Counted from the stretch's first letter, positions 22,236 through 33,187 are shown. The stretch is 64,000 bases of DNA from Lumbricus rubellus (GCA_945859605.1 OX243824.1:19932467-19996466), one strand, 5' to 3'. Notes: a model not told the origin generated them from the sequence alone. Made by a program: numbers and translations.

Positions 22236-22423
22236 AAAACAATTTGCAATAGAAAATAATTATGTGGTCTATCCTGTCCAAAGTGTCAGTTTTTTCCAAA
22301 TATTTTTTAAAAAATTTGTGAGAGATGATGGTCATTTTTTAGGCCTGGAGGGCTCCTTTTGGCACGCGGACCACTGGTTGGAGACCACTGATAAGGCCTA
22401 TGTAGGCCTACGCTTGATGTAGA

Positions 22424-22545
22424 TCACTCTCTGACACATTCTATAAACACCTAAAAACTGCTCTGTTTGGACGTACTGGAGTCGGGAGCGCCTCTGAGTA
22501 GTTTCCTTAAGAGGAGCTATATAAATACTAGAATGAATGAATAAT
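22424..22545 (+). mobile_element. 5'-truncated CR1/L2-like LINE tail
   Basis: actctctgacacattctataaacacctaaaaactgctctgtttgg reads SLSDTFYKHLKTALFG, the usual last residues of a CR1/L2 pol. It is followed by gagcgcctctgagtag, gagctatataaatac and a gaatgaatgaat tail. Similar to 59865-59990. Confidence 0.7.
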
Positions 22546-22768
22546 GGGCGTCACGTAGAAATCGTTAAAGCAATTTAGTCCCATAACAATGAGTTGGTAA
22601 CGTTGCTTACCTATAGTCGTTGCAAGCACCAGCAACACGACAATCACCTGTTTCAGTCAGCACAGGGACGAAAAGCTCCTCCGTTGTTGATAACTCGCCA
22701 CTCCTCTGTCGTCGTCTATAATATTGAGGTCTTCTTTGGAAATAATTGGCTAAGCTTTCATCAAGTAA

Positions 22769-23059
22769 TTGAATCGCAAGTACACACTGCAGCCGCAACA
22801 GCAGCCTCTTCTGGCACGTGATGGCTTTCTATCACAGCAGCAGCAGCAGCAGCAGCAGCAACCTGGTTCTCCAGATGCTGTAGCTATTCGGATGAATCAG
22901 TGGTTGAAGAATAAGTTCGACCGACTCTCAATCGGCTTCAGCGGTTGCAGCAAGCGTCGAAGCAGAGGCCAATGCACGCGAGCATCGCGCATAGCAGCGG
23001 ATCACGACATAATGTCCGTTACATCGGGCAGGCTCCTATCGCTGCTTTTCTTTACTTGA
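22769..23059 (+). CDS. Possible exon with poly-Gln tract, unproven
   Basis: An open frame crosses a (CAG)9 run (about 22833-22860) and continues PGSPDAVAIRMNQWLKNKFD and RLSIGFSGCSKRR before a stop. Composition after the Gln tract is balanced, unlike the microsatellite frames nearby. No domain is recognised and no convincing splice sites or partner exons were found. It could be a fragment of a host gene or chance. Confidence 0.2.
   Translation: MNRKYTLQPQQQPLLARDGFLSQQQQQQQQQPGSPDAVAIRMNQWLKNKFDRLSIGFSGCSKRRSRGQCTRASRIAADHDIMSVTSGRLLSLLFFT
22830..22861. repeat. (CAG)n microsatellite
   Basis: About nine uninterrupted cag units. Confidence 0.95.
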
Positions 23060-23227
23060 TTCTGCAGCAGAGTTTTAATCGACGTAGGGATAGGTTCATC
23101 TGATAGTGGTGCATTGTCATTGAAGTAAAACAGAAAAAGGTCGTTAGAAACGCTCAAGCAGCAGAAAATTAATGTCGTAAAGGCTACTATCGTAATCGTT
23201 ATCTCCTAACTTATAAAGCGCTATATA

Positions 23228-23305
23228 CTCGAAAGCCAAGTGCAAGGCACCAGTTTATTGACGAGCTCTGCGCCAAGTCAAAAGGGTTGTCCGTAAGATT
23301 AGTCT
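23228..23305 (+). mobile_element. SINE2-like fragment
   Basis: actcgaaagccaagtgcaag, then caccagtttattgacgagctc and gtcaaaagggttgtccgtaa. Matches the copies at 4244-4360 and 46235-46340. Confidence 0.65.
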
Positions 23306-24007
23306 ATGCAGAGTTAGGAGTTGTGTTAATTCTGTATTATAGTTGAACCCTGTATATTGCATAAATAAATAAAAAACGCATTTCCGTGACTGCATTGTAA
23401 CGGGCCCCGTCTCCCTGGACATATATTCGGAGGGAGACACGTCCTTTGTTGCTACGGCCCTGAAAACGCCAATGCCAGATGTAACGTGCGGGGCAGTTTC
23501 GCCTGTTCAAATCGCTTCCGAAGAACGCAACACTTTAGCGCTGCTTCGTTTTAAATAGTTCGTAGCGGTCTCTAAAAGATAAATAGTCGAAAGCTGCATA
23601 GAAGTAAATTAAATGCTGAGTCATGACCGACCGTTAACGTCGGTGGTTATTGTACCGATGTGTAGGTGGCAGCACAATCAGAGAAAGAACGGACGGACAT
23701 CTGGCGAGCAGTTAAGGCACTGAGGCAGACGACCACAACCAAGGCTTTTATTATTTTGTGGTCAATAGCCAGAGAATCGGTAAAAACATACGTGTATATA
23801 GTGAAAGTCCAATAGTTTATGATGGCAGACGCATTTGTAACGCTTTTGGGAGTTCCTAAAATGCGCTTCATAAAGTACAGATACATATGCGTGCATATGA
23901 TTGCGCACAAGCGAGGACCTCATAACATACGTGTGTATATCCTACATACATTATGCATTGGTATTCTATATGGTCTATATTATATGCATTTACATTGTAT
24001 CAACATA
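23306..24007. other. No supported gene
   Basis: Mixed-composition DNA with several short frames but no domain, splice structure or repeat that I could assign. Confidence 0.4.
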
Positions 24008-24147
24008 CAGTGTAAGAATTGTGGAGAAATAACTGGGGTTTGGACCATTATCCACTTGGAAATGGGGTGTGAAAAACAGACTTTACTATATATGAGGCTC
24101 TAAGAAGACTGGGGATTGAAACCCCCACTCCGGCAATTCCCACCCTG
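24008..24147. mobile_element. MITE family C, copy 2
   Basis: Starts cagtgtaagaattgtgg and ends caattcccaccctg. Internal ccacttggaaatgggg and actttactatat match the copies at 7668, 33369 and 56237. Flanking octamers tcaacata and tctatata agree at six of eight positions. Confidence 0.75.
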
Positions 24148-24469
24148 TCTATATACATGTATATAAAGGGCTGTACACTATATGGTATGCGCGCGTATTA
24201 TAGCCTACAGGGTGTACTCACGTAAAAAAAGTTGGGCCTAGTTTAGATTACTTCGTACCTTAAACGAGGGTTGGCAAGTTTATACAGTGTGCAATGTGCA
24301 CTGATCTCACAAAGAGCAAAAAGATTTTTAGTACGTCATAAATAAAATTCTGACTGAAGATATAGCAGAAGACCGCGATTAGGATAAATAATAATGACAA
24401 TAAAATGATGAAGTTAGTTCGTTTTATGCCGCGGCAAACGTACAACGACTAAAAAGTCATCAGAAATAA

Positions 24470-24612
24470 TCGAATCCACCTCGCCGCAAGTCCTTCACTC
24501 ACAATTGCTCAGGGCTTCGGCGTGAAACTTTGATGCAGTGTCCGCTCTGAATTCGGGAGCGCCTCTGAGTAGGGAGAGCATGAAGGGGCGCTATGACAAG
24601 TGCACATACATG
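24470..24612 (+). mobile_element. tRNA-derived SINE1, plus strand, head missing
   Basis: Body and tail only: ttcactcacaattgctcag, cttcggcgtgaaac, gggagcgcctctgagtag and gcgctatgacaagtgcac. Opposite orientation to the other four copies. Confidence 0.78.
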
Positions 24613-24649
24613 TACATACCGTACAAACAGAAAATCTGATGACTAATGT

Positions 24650-24914
24650 TTTTGTAGGTCTATTCCGCCTCTTTGAGAAAATATCTACTCATGAGAAGAA
24701 CTCATTGCTCTGGCCTCTATTGTTGTTGGTGTTTCTGCTACTGCTGTGCGTGTTTATCGTGGAGTTCGTGCCTCGCGTGAAATACCCTGCACGCGACACC
24801 CAACTAATTACATGGCTGCCTAGAGCAGACCAAAGCGGTGGCTTATTGGCGCATGTAACCTCGGACAAAACGCTTATTCTTCATCAAAGGCAGCCGCTGA
24901 GACTGCAGAATTAA
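24650..24914 (+). CDS. Candidate exon with one membrane segment, unproven
   Basis: A frame open to TAA at 24912-24914 reads LFRLFEKISTHEKN, then a strongly hydrophobic run (SLLWPLLLLVFLLLLCVFIV), then EFVPRVKYPARDTQLITWLP and further polar residues. A plausible acceptor (tgtttttgtag) precedes it at about 24656. This could be the last exon of a single-pass or type II membrane protein. No family is recognised and no partner exon was found. Confidence 0.25.
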
Positions 24915-25134
24915 TTGAAGAGGAGCTACAGAAAAAAAATCGGAAGACGAATTACGACTGATATAATTATAGACAGACGTTGCTGCTATCATTTTGTTGG
25001 GAGGGGGGGGGCATAGTCGTCTTTATCCGATGATCAAGGCGCTAGGAATTGCATGGATTTGTAGCGGTCACTGGGTGCGCACCTCTGGATGTGGGAGAGA
25101 GATACTACGGTTGGATTGAAGACCTAGTGGACCA

Positions 25135-25380
25135 CCACGAGAGAGACAGAGACAGACAGATACAGACACAGAGAGAAAGAGACAGACAGAGACAGACAGA
25201 CACAGACACAGACACAGACATAGACACAGACACAGAGAGAAAGAGATAGAGAGACAGACAGAAACAGATACATACACAGACACAGAGAAAGAAAGAAAGA
25301 GAGATAGAGGAGGGAAGTAGGGAGGGAGGTAGGGAACGAGGGAGGAAGGGAGGGAGAGAGGGAGGAAGAGAGTGAGTGAG
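25135..25380. repeat. Purine-rich (GACA)n/(GAGG)n array
   Basis: gagacagacagata-type tetranucleotides passing into gggagg repeats. The frames on both strands are low complexity. Confidence 0.92.
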
Positions 25381-26189
25381 TCGCAGACTGCAAATGAATT
25401 TGAGCTGTGCTTCTAAGCTTCTTCAAAGTACAGATTGATTACAATGGAAATGCGGCCACCTATACAATTATACAATATACAATGTACATGTATACAAGTA
25501 CATGTTTTATATATCCAGCATGTGTTTTTTCTGAGATGCTACTGATGCTGATGCTGGCGTTGCTACATCGGAAAGATAGAGTGTATCCAGGGACAAGGAT
25601 GCTGTTGATGTCCGACTACAGTAGCCATATAGAATTTCCTCTGTCCATCCTATAGACCAAAACCAGATAGAACCTAATATCCAAGCTTTCCCTTTTATCT
25701 TACTCTCCTTGAGCTTGGTAGCCTACTTACATGGTTGCAGTTTTTCTACGTTATATGTGTGCGTGTATGTGTGTGTGTGCGTGTGCGTATGCGTGTGACC
25801 TGAGTTACTGACCTGAAATTTAGCACCTTCATTCTTTCTTCATTCTTTCTTTCTTTCTTTCTTAACTTAATTAGTTACTTAATTCATTCACTCATCCCTT
25901 CATTCCAGAAACCTTGTCCACTTTTCATACTCAAACGATGACTATTTTATTTTTTTATTTATATCAAACAGTTGGAGATGCAATTTGCGCCATGCAAATC
26001 TGTTGATCGTAATTCTATAATAAAGTGGATATAATATTTAATTATAGTCAATAATAGTCCGGACGAAGCTTCTTCTTCTGCGTCACTGATTAATTCATTC
26101 TTACGATGACATAAAACGTCGGCGAAGATGTCGCCTGAAGGATCCTATTACAAGACCGCGGCTTCATTGCCAATCATTGCCTATGAAAC

Positions 26190-26640
26190 GAAATTGCGAG
26201 ATTAATGCAAATGCAACTATTTTCTGGACAATCGCCGACCATTTATAGACGGCTCCCTGGAGAAAATTCAAGCAGGATTCATTTGGACTGGTCTAATCTC
26301 CACCAACAGGGTTAATCTTAGAAGTATGGCCCCTACCCAGCGGGAGTTTTCCCTTCAGAGGTTTCCATTGTTTTCTGTTTGTTTTCCAAGCACTCATTTG
26401 CATTGAACATTTTCTGTTTTAACATTTGTTGCCTATTCAGCTGTTAAAAATTGTCTGTATAGGGCCTACGTATGATTTGGAAGCAAGAAAAAAAGAAAAA
26501 AAGAAACGAAATAAAGATTAATGCAAATGGAACTACTTTCTGGACAATCGCCGACCATTTATAGGCGGCTCCCTGGAGAAAATCCAAACAGGATTATTCC
26601 TTTGAAAGAGATTATTTTATTCTAATCTCCACCAACAGAG
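26190..26640. repeat. Direct duplication of a ~115-bp non-coding segment
   Basis: The block with attaatgcaaatg, actattttctggacaatcgc, cgaccatttatag, cggctccctggagaaaat and aatctccaccaacag occurs at about 26190-26310 and again at 26501-26635. The two copies are nearly identical and about 311 bp apart. No ORF. Confidence 0.85.
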
Positions 26641-26746
26641 AGATAGAGACAGACATACACAGACACAGAGAGAAAGCGATAGATAGAGACAGACAGACAG
26701 ATGCCATATCTCTTCTCTGAATTAAGTCAAATTCTGTCTGGTTTTC

Positions 26747-26783
26747 ATATCATGAAACAAATATTATATTTGTTTCATGATAT
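26747..26783. repeat. 37-bp near-perfect palindrome
   Basis: Two 18-base arms, atatcatgaaacaaatat and its exact complement atatttgtttcatgatat, are separated by a single T at 26765. Could form a cruciform or a hairpin RNA. Confidence 0.95.
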
Positions 26784-27420
26784 ATTCGTTTTGTTGATAA
26801 TAATAATACTGCACTGTACAAAGAAAATCCATGGATAATACGCAAGTGGTTGGTTTGAAGCTGGGGAAAAATCCAGTTGAAGCAAATCATCATGCGTAAA
26901 AATGACATTTCTTTCCACTGCGACGACAGAAGAAAACAGGAACAGGAAAGTATGTAGCCTACATGTATGTTGAGATATCTTAAAGTCCAGCCATTCGTAT
27001 GAAACAAAACCGTTAGACTTTCATTTTGTTCACATGGGACGTGATTTATTTTGAATTTTGAATATTAAAGAGTCGCCTGGTAATATTTCAATGCAGGAGA
27101 CTAACGGGTCTCCAGGCGCTCTTTCAAATCCGAATCGAACCTATATAATTATAGTGTGCCTGCTGTTTTGCTCAAGTCTAAACTTAGCCTGCATAAATTT
27201 TATTATTTAGCACTTGGGGCCATGAGCCACGCCTAGAAAAGGTAGAGCGTTCTTTGTCCAAAAAATGTTGGGACCATTGAATTAAGTCTCTGCGAAATTA
27301 AATTAAATTCAGCTAAATTCGGTTCAGTTGGTTACTTTCTTTATGAACTAACCAGAGCATTAGAGCATGCAAGATGTTTTTATATGCATTTGGTCCAATG
27401 GACTTTTGAATTCATCACAA

Positions 27421-27430
27421 ACACACACAG

Positions 27431-27522
<92 letters not shown>

Positions 27523-27542
27523 GCGCGCGCGCACACACACAC

Positions 27543-27607
<65 letters not shown>
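27421..27607. repeat. (CA)n array with a (CG)n core
   Basis: About 185 bp of alternating CA with a cgcgcgcgcgc stretch near 27520-27531. Alternating purine-pyrimidine DNA of this kind favours Z-DNA. The frames on both strands are repeat artefacts. Confidence 0.96.
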
Positions 27608-27613
<6 letters not shown>

Positions 27614-28062
27614 CATACATACATACATACATACATACATACATACATACATACATACATACATACATACATACATACATACATACATACATACATACAT
27701 ACATACATACATACATACATACACACATACACACATACACACGTACATACGTACATACGTACATACGTACATACGTACATACATACATACATACATACAT
27801 ACATACATACATACATACATACATACATACATACATACATACATACATACATACATACATACATACATACATACATACATACATACATACATACATACAT
27901 ACATACATACATACATACATACATACATACATACATACATACATACATACATACATACATACATACATACATACATACATACATACATACATACATACAT
28001 ACATACATACATACATACATACATACATACATACATACATACATACATACATACATACACAC
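27608..28062. repeat. (CATA)n array
   Basis: About 455 bp of catacata with a short cacata/cgta variant zone at about 27720-27780. Directly continuous with the (CA)n array. Confidence 0.97.
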
Positions 28063-28366
28063 ACAAACCATGCGTTACTCACATACTGCAGCTGTATAAT
28101 ACGCCTGCATCCATAGAGTCTTATCTTTACTCATATTTCACTTGTTACCGCAGAGACCAGCTGCCATAAGCGCCTCTAAGTCATTCGTTTTTCTCTGTTT
28201 GTCTGAGGTGCGACAAACAACTCAACCATACAATCTTTACAGTTGCCGCCCGCCGCGTGACTAACACGCACCCGGGAGCTTTCGTGATTTGTGACCGGGC
28301 TGCTGCGTTGTTCGGCATTAATCACATAAAGCAATTAACGCCATTTTTAATACCGTTGACGTTTCG
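28063..28366. other. No supported gene
   Basis: Unique-looking sequence after the array, with no frame or domain of note. Confidence 0.4.
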
Positions 28367-28475
28367 GTAATTTCTTCGTTTATGTAATTTTTCCAGACGC
28401 TGATATCACATTAATTTCTTCGTTTCTGTAATTTCTTCGTTTCTGTAATTTTTTCCAGACGTTGATATCATATTT
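28367..28475. repeat. Short tandem duplication, ttcttcgtttctgtaat unit
   Basis: taatttcttcgtttatgtaat, tttttccagacgctgatatc and variants are repeated two to three times. Confidence 0.8.
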
Positions 28476-28754
28476 TTATGCCTCTGGTGAAATGACAAAA
28501 TGCTAGGAAACACTTCGCCGCATGGCAGCTGACAGCAATAGGTAACCTGACAATGGACATATTAAACTTTTAAACTGCCCAATCCACCGGTGACGCAAGC
28601 CATGCTGATCAAACTCGTCAGAGAATATTGTTGCTGGAGATAAAGTTCTGTTCATATTATAGACAAAACGATAAGCAGGAAAGACGAATTGTTGGAGAAT
28701 TGCTGAAAATAAATAAAATGAAATAATTGTCCCCACCCCCTTAATATTCTCTGC

Positions 28755-29074
28755 AGCGAAGAGCATTCTCTGTGGTCGGCGCCAGAAATATCTGGCATGA
28801 TCTCCCTGTGGCTCTCCGCTCGCTTCCCCGTAAGTCTGCTGGCTCTTTCTTTTCTCGTTATCGTAAACTCCAAATTTCTAAAGCGCCACTCGAAAGCCAT
28901 GCAGGCGCTGGGCGCCAGCTTATTCACGAGCGCTATCGTCTTCTTAAAGCTTTTCTTTTTGATCAGGGTTGGGTGAAAGCGCCTCTGGGTATAAATTTTG
29001 AAGGGCCGCTATATAAATTCATGGATAGACTGACTATGCATATGATTGATTGATTGATTGACTGATTGATTGAC
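28755..29074 (+). mobile_element. 5'-truncated LINE 3' end with an inserted SINE2
   Basis: The plus frame reads GARNIWHDLPVALRSLPRKS, then FFSRYRKL, then SINE2 sequence (aatttctaaagcgccactcg ... cttattcacgagcgct), then RLLKAFLFDQGW. W..LP..LRS ... F...LK..LF is the usual CR1/L2 pol C-terminus. tatcgt is repeated at both SINE junctions. The LINE tail is a (TGAT)n run at 29041-29074. Confidence 0.72.
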
Positions 29075-29370
29075 ATACCAGAGGTAGGCTACAGAGCTAC
29101 ATCCATTGAGTAGTTTCCAATAGACGTCGAATTTCTGTATAATCTAGACAAATAAATGTAATAAATGTATTTAGTCTCTAGTCTCATGTCAAATCTCGTA
29201 TACTTCAATTAAGTAATTAATCAATTATATTGATCACAGAACGAGAACCAAACAATTCAATTAAATTTACTCATTGATCCAAAGTACCACGCATGTTATT
29301 GTCTCAAGCATCTGAGTACCGTATTCTGTAAAAGTATCCTAATATCTTTGTGTTGTACTGCTGCTATTAC

Positions 29371-29493
29371 GCCATCGAAGGGGAATTGAGATGTCTGGGG
29401 ATGTCATGCGAGGAGGCTGAAGAACTGGCGACAGACAGGGAGAAGTGGAGGAAGTACGTTGCCCGATGTGCAGACCTGCGCGGGACGGACTAA
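29371..29493 (+). pseudogene. LINE pol C-terminal fragment, different family
   Basis: The open frame AIEGELRCLGMSCEEAEELA, then TDREKWRKYVARCADLRGTD, ends at TAA 29491-29493. It matches the E.L..G.SWE.AE.LA.DR..WR..VA.C pattern at the end of endonuclease/RT LINE proteins. It is followed by short ctaagt repeats. It differs from the CR1/L2-type ends elsewhere. Confidence 0.7.
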
Positions 29494-30059
29494 GTCTAAG
29501 TCTAATCAAGTTGCTCTTATAAGTCTAAGGGAGCAAAAAGCTCACCTGAAGGCAATAATCCCAATTATAGAAGTGGAATCTAAATACAAAGATCATAATA
29601 TTATTATTAACAAAACTTGGGTATAGCATACTAACAGATAAGAAACAGCGGCAATGGCTTAGGAATCCAATAAATATACAAAACCGAAACTGCAACATGA
29701 TATGAAAATTGAAGATCTGCTGATGTCTCAAAGCTACAGTTTTTCGTTTCAAGTCCAATTACTTTATCTTAGGCATGGCGAAACAAAAAATATATCTTAG
29801 GCGGTAATTCTCAGGATGGTCAATTTCGCCTTCAGCTAGGTCTATGACTTTCATCGTTGGACGAAGCAAAATTCCTACAAAGTAACTTACATGTCACCAG
29901 AACAGATAAAATTCTCTTTGCCCCCAAATCATCAATCTCACTTATTATCAAAGATGCCATAATTAATGATTGAATCGCTTTATGCGCTCTCTGAGCGTGG
30001 CCTCTAGGGGCGAATTTTGTTCCACGTGCATGCGCAGCCATCACATAGAATAGGGCTTT

Positions 30060-30245
30060 CTTGATTGTGCGTCCGGTCCCTCTGTCTGGAACAGCTTTCC
30101 ATATAACCTGCATTCTCTTCATTGAACTTGTCTAACTCCGTTTATTAACTATTCAAGACCTTCGTCTTTGTTCGTGTCTGCATGGGTCAGAAGCGTCTCT
30201 GATTTGTTATCTTGAAAGGGTGCTACGTAAATTCCATAAATAGAT
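30060..30245 (+). mobile_element. Decayed LINE tail
   Basis: SVWNSFPYNLHSLH resembles the W.SLP..LR block of CR1/L2 pol C-termini. It is followed by cagaagcgtctctgatttg, gggtgctacgtaaattcc and a tagatagatg tail, like the tails at 22424 and 28990. Several stops are present. Confidence 0.5.
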
Positions 30246-31260
30246 AGATGTAGGCCTATAGTACATTGTATACCAACTTGACTACATTACGCTGCATATG
30301 GGTGAGAAATGCTGAGATTACACGCCAGACATTGATTACAACAAAACACGACACAGTATGTCACCGTATACTCAATACTCATCGTTACACAGTAACGCAA
30401 TGTATATATAGGCGACATTACCTTCAAATGAACCTTTCGAAATAGTGAAGGTTTGCTTGAAACCATAATTTTAGCAGCGAATGACCACAATAAATATAAA
30501 ACTTACCCACGACGCAATAGTGGGATCGGTATACGTGTATAGCTTATCCGAGACCGAAATAACCTGAATGACTAAAATTAAACGTTTACTCTCTCTCTCA
30601 CTCCCCTGTTCTCCACTTTTCACTACCAGTTAACTCTGAATGCATAGAAACTTTAATCCACTGCCGCCTCTTATCTAAGCTGCGTAGTTTGGACGAAAGA
30701 GACACCGCCACGGTTTATAGAGGGAGCCACGGAGGATAAAAGTACTGCACGGTAACAGGCTCCCTATGTAGACATTATAAATAATTGCCAGTAAAACACA
30801 GATTTAGGTCACGGCGGTCGCTTGAAGGTCATAGTAGATCTATAGTATTTATTGCATGTATATACCCGGTTGGTGGAATGCGAAGAGTAAGCTTACAGAC
30901 TTGAATCTCTTCTTCCCATGAGACTTTACTGCGGAGCGATTTTAATAAAGTTCACCACCCACAATTTGCTCAGCGTCCCTGGATAGCGAAATTTAATCAA
31001 CGAACAACAATAATTATAATAAAGCCCGTGCTGGACACAGCATGGTACGTTTGTAACCTTGTTACAGCAAAAATATCGCAGATGCCTATAACAGCGGTAT
31101 TTTGCGGTAAATTGCTTTTTTACGCATTCGCAAGCTACCTAATATAGGGTTAGGCCTATATCTATTCTAGAGGCACGATACTGTAAGTTTACCTGGAATG
31201 TATCCTAGCAAAATTGAAAATAAAATGGCAAGAAAATGAAATTTTTTCTTCAGTTCAGGT
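30246..31260. other. No supported gene
   Basis: AT-rich DNA with short frames only. Two TAGGCCTA palindromes, at 30251 and 31151. Confidence 0.4.
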
Positions 31261-31694
31261 CATAGTTGTAAAAAACGTTTGTTTCCGTTTTTTATTCTCT
31301 CCCAAAAAACGTCGTTTTTTTCGTTTTTTATTTTTCCCATCGTTTTTTTATCGTTTTTTATTATTTCTTTATCTTTATTTATTCATTTACTCTCTGCTAT
31401 TATTTCACTTAATTTTAATTTTTTCTGATATTCCTTATGTTTTCCGCCAACTCTCAAGGATTCAGCTAACTAAAGTCATTATTTCATCGTTTAACATCAT
31501 CATTTAAGTGATAGCTTGCGTGTAGTAGGTTCCTAATCAAGGTTTTCAAGGGTAACATGCGGTTTTAGATGTAGCAAAGTCAAATTATTTTCCGTTTCCG
31601 TTTTTTATCGTTTTTTTGTCGTTTTTTATTTTTTTGAAAAAAACGTCGTTTTTTACCGTTTTTTATTTTATTTTCATCGTTTTTTACATCTATG
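31261..31694. mobile_element. hAT-like MITE built of AAAAAACG subterminal repeats
   Basis: Termini catagttgtaaaaaacg and cgttttttacatctatg are inverted repeats. The element is flanked by perfect 8-bp duplications gttcaggt (31253-31260 and 31695-31702). Inside each end are several copies of cgttttttat or its complement, on both strands. 434 bp; the intervening frame is low-complexity Phe/Leu and is not a gene. Confidence 0.85.
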
Positions 31695-31949
31695 GTTCAG
31701 GTTGTCACGCAGTAAAATTATTTGAACCTCGTCCCATGAGGCACTTCTACTGGGTGACGTGGTGGTGTCTGGTCATAATATAGACACGTGCAGCAGGGCT
31801 TAAAGTTTGACAACTGACAAGTAATATAATTATGGAAGAAACTCATGTTTCACCCATTTTATGCCCATAAATTCTCGGGAAAAACTAAGTGCATTGGCTA
31901 GCTATCATGCTGGCGGTTTTCTCAGAAAATGCGTCAGTTGAGAGCTTGT

Positions 31950-32435
31950 TGCTGTTTAACGACACTGCCATATCAAAGATGATTAGTGTCGTCCAAGGCC
32001 GTTGCCAGCGGGTGCTTTGGGTGTTTGAACACCCCCCCCAATGAAATAATAAAAATTATTTTAAAAATTCATTTACTATATCACATGATGTAAGAACTAC
32101 AGTGTGTAGGCCTAATGTATTGGCCATCCAGAACCCGCTATGAGAGCTTCCAGCGCTTCTCCAGTGAGTAAGCTGGTCTCCCTGACGTGGCTTTTGTGGG
32201 CGCTGAGAAATTCTCGAAGATTTACATTACAGTCTCCAGATTCTTTAGTCAGTTGATTTCTGTTCTTGTTGCGACATAGGCTACAAACTGTTGCCAGAGT
32301 TGCTTGTGGGTTTGCTCGTGGTCGAGTAAACACCCCCTCCCCCCAAATAAAATCCTGGCTATGGCCTTGGTGTCGCCCTTCTCCTTTATCCAGGCTTGGG
32401 ACTGGCACTGGCAGAGTGCAACCAGTGGCGGAGTA
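31950..32435 (+). repeat. SINE3-like repeat interrupted by a MITE
   Basis: The left part gttgctgtttaacgacactg ... gatgattagtgtcg ends at 31993. The right part cccttctcctttatccaggc ... gcaaccagtggcgg resumes at 32370. Together they match the order of parts seen at 15330-15685. Confidence 0.65.
31994..32369. mobile_element. hAT-type MITE (caaggccgttgccagc termini)
   Basis: Left end caaggccgttgccagcggg, right end aatcctggctatggccttg. Flanking octamers gtgtcgtc and gtgtcgcc match at seven of eight positions. A partial relative (ggtgctttgg/cacccc) occurs near 1470-1570. Confidence 0.78.
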
Positions 32436-32689
32436 GTTTCCTCAGTTGAGCTCTGAAGCCTATTAAGCTTTTATTGGCTGCTATAGACCGATAGCATTTG
32501 GGCGTGTCATAATAATTGAGAATTAGCCGAGCGCTAAATATCTGTTCCGGTGCAATTCGATTAACGGTCTTGTTGTCAATGGCACGCAGACGCCGTTAAG
32601 TCCACGCAACTCTTTCGCTAAAGTCGATGATGGAAACTGTTCATGTAATTGAATGAGTTATCATCGACTGTTTTTTCGATGTTGATATA

Positions 32690-32691
<2 letters not shown>

Positions 32692-32732
<41 letters not shown>
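32692..32732. repeat. (TA)n microsatellite
   Basis: About 40 bp of alternating TA. Confidence 0.96.
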
Positions 32733-32734
<2 letters not shown>

Positions 32735-32993
32735 GAACATTCTGTCAAAAAAGCTGCAATCCAAGCAGAAAATGATCACGTTCGGTCGATTCATCGTAAT
32801 GCAGTCTCTTCTATTCAAATTCACTCCACATAGACTAATCGAGTAATCGTGCGTCCGTTAATTGTTACATAGTTAAAGTAGCCTACATGTACGTTAACTG
32901 TGCTATAAATGTTTGTATGTTAATGTACGTTAACTCTGCAATAATAAAAATTTATTATTAAACGTCTCTGTATGATTACAACGACCATTAGCG

Positions 32994-33187
32994 ACGCCCT
33001 CCTTCTTTATCCAAACTTTGGGCTGGCACTGGCACTGTCTGTCAGATTGCGACCAGTGGCGTAGTTCGCTACGAAGGCATGAAAACCGAAACATTAATCA
33101 GTTTTCATGCCTTATAGTAGCGAAATCCGCCACTGGTTGCACACTGCCAGTGCCAGTCCCAAGCCTGGATAAAGAAGGAGGGCGTTG
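32994..33187. repeat. Large hairpin: ~90-bp arms, ~14-nt loop
   Basis: The left arm (cgccctccttctttatcca ... gaccagtggcg ... gctacgaaggcatgaaaac) is followed by a short loop cgaaacattaatca. Then comes its complement (gttttcatgcctta ... cgccactggttgc ... tggataaagaaggagggcg). It contains the SINE3-like right part in head-to-head orientation. A transcript would fold into a long double strand. Confidence 0.9.

Larger units (their letters stand above)
17583..22390. mobile_element. hAT-like element interrupted by a LINE
   Basis: The left end cagtggttcccaac and the right end, whose complement reads cagtggtctccaacc, form inverted termini of hAT type. gggccacttttt-type GC motifs lie just inside, as in many hAT MITEs. 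The two ends are separated by the LINE at about 17720-22235. The flanking octamers ttatagtc and ataaggcc do not match clearly, so the TSD is unproven. Confidence 0.55.

Noticed and set aside
27367..28169. Long frames on both strands over the (CA)n/(CATA)n tract
   Set aside because: A tetranucleotide repeat without stops stays open in many frames; composition is only His/Thr/Tyr/Ile or Cys/Val/Tyr/Met.
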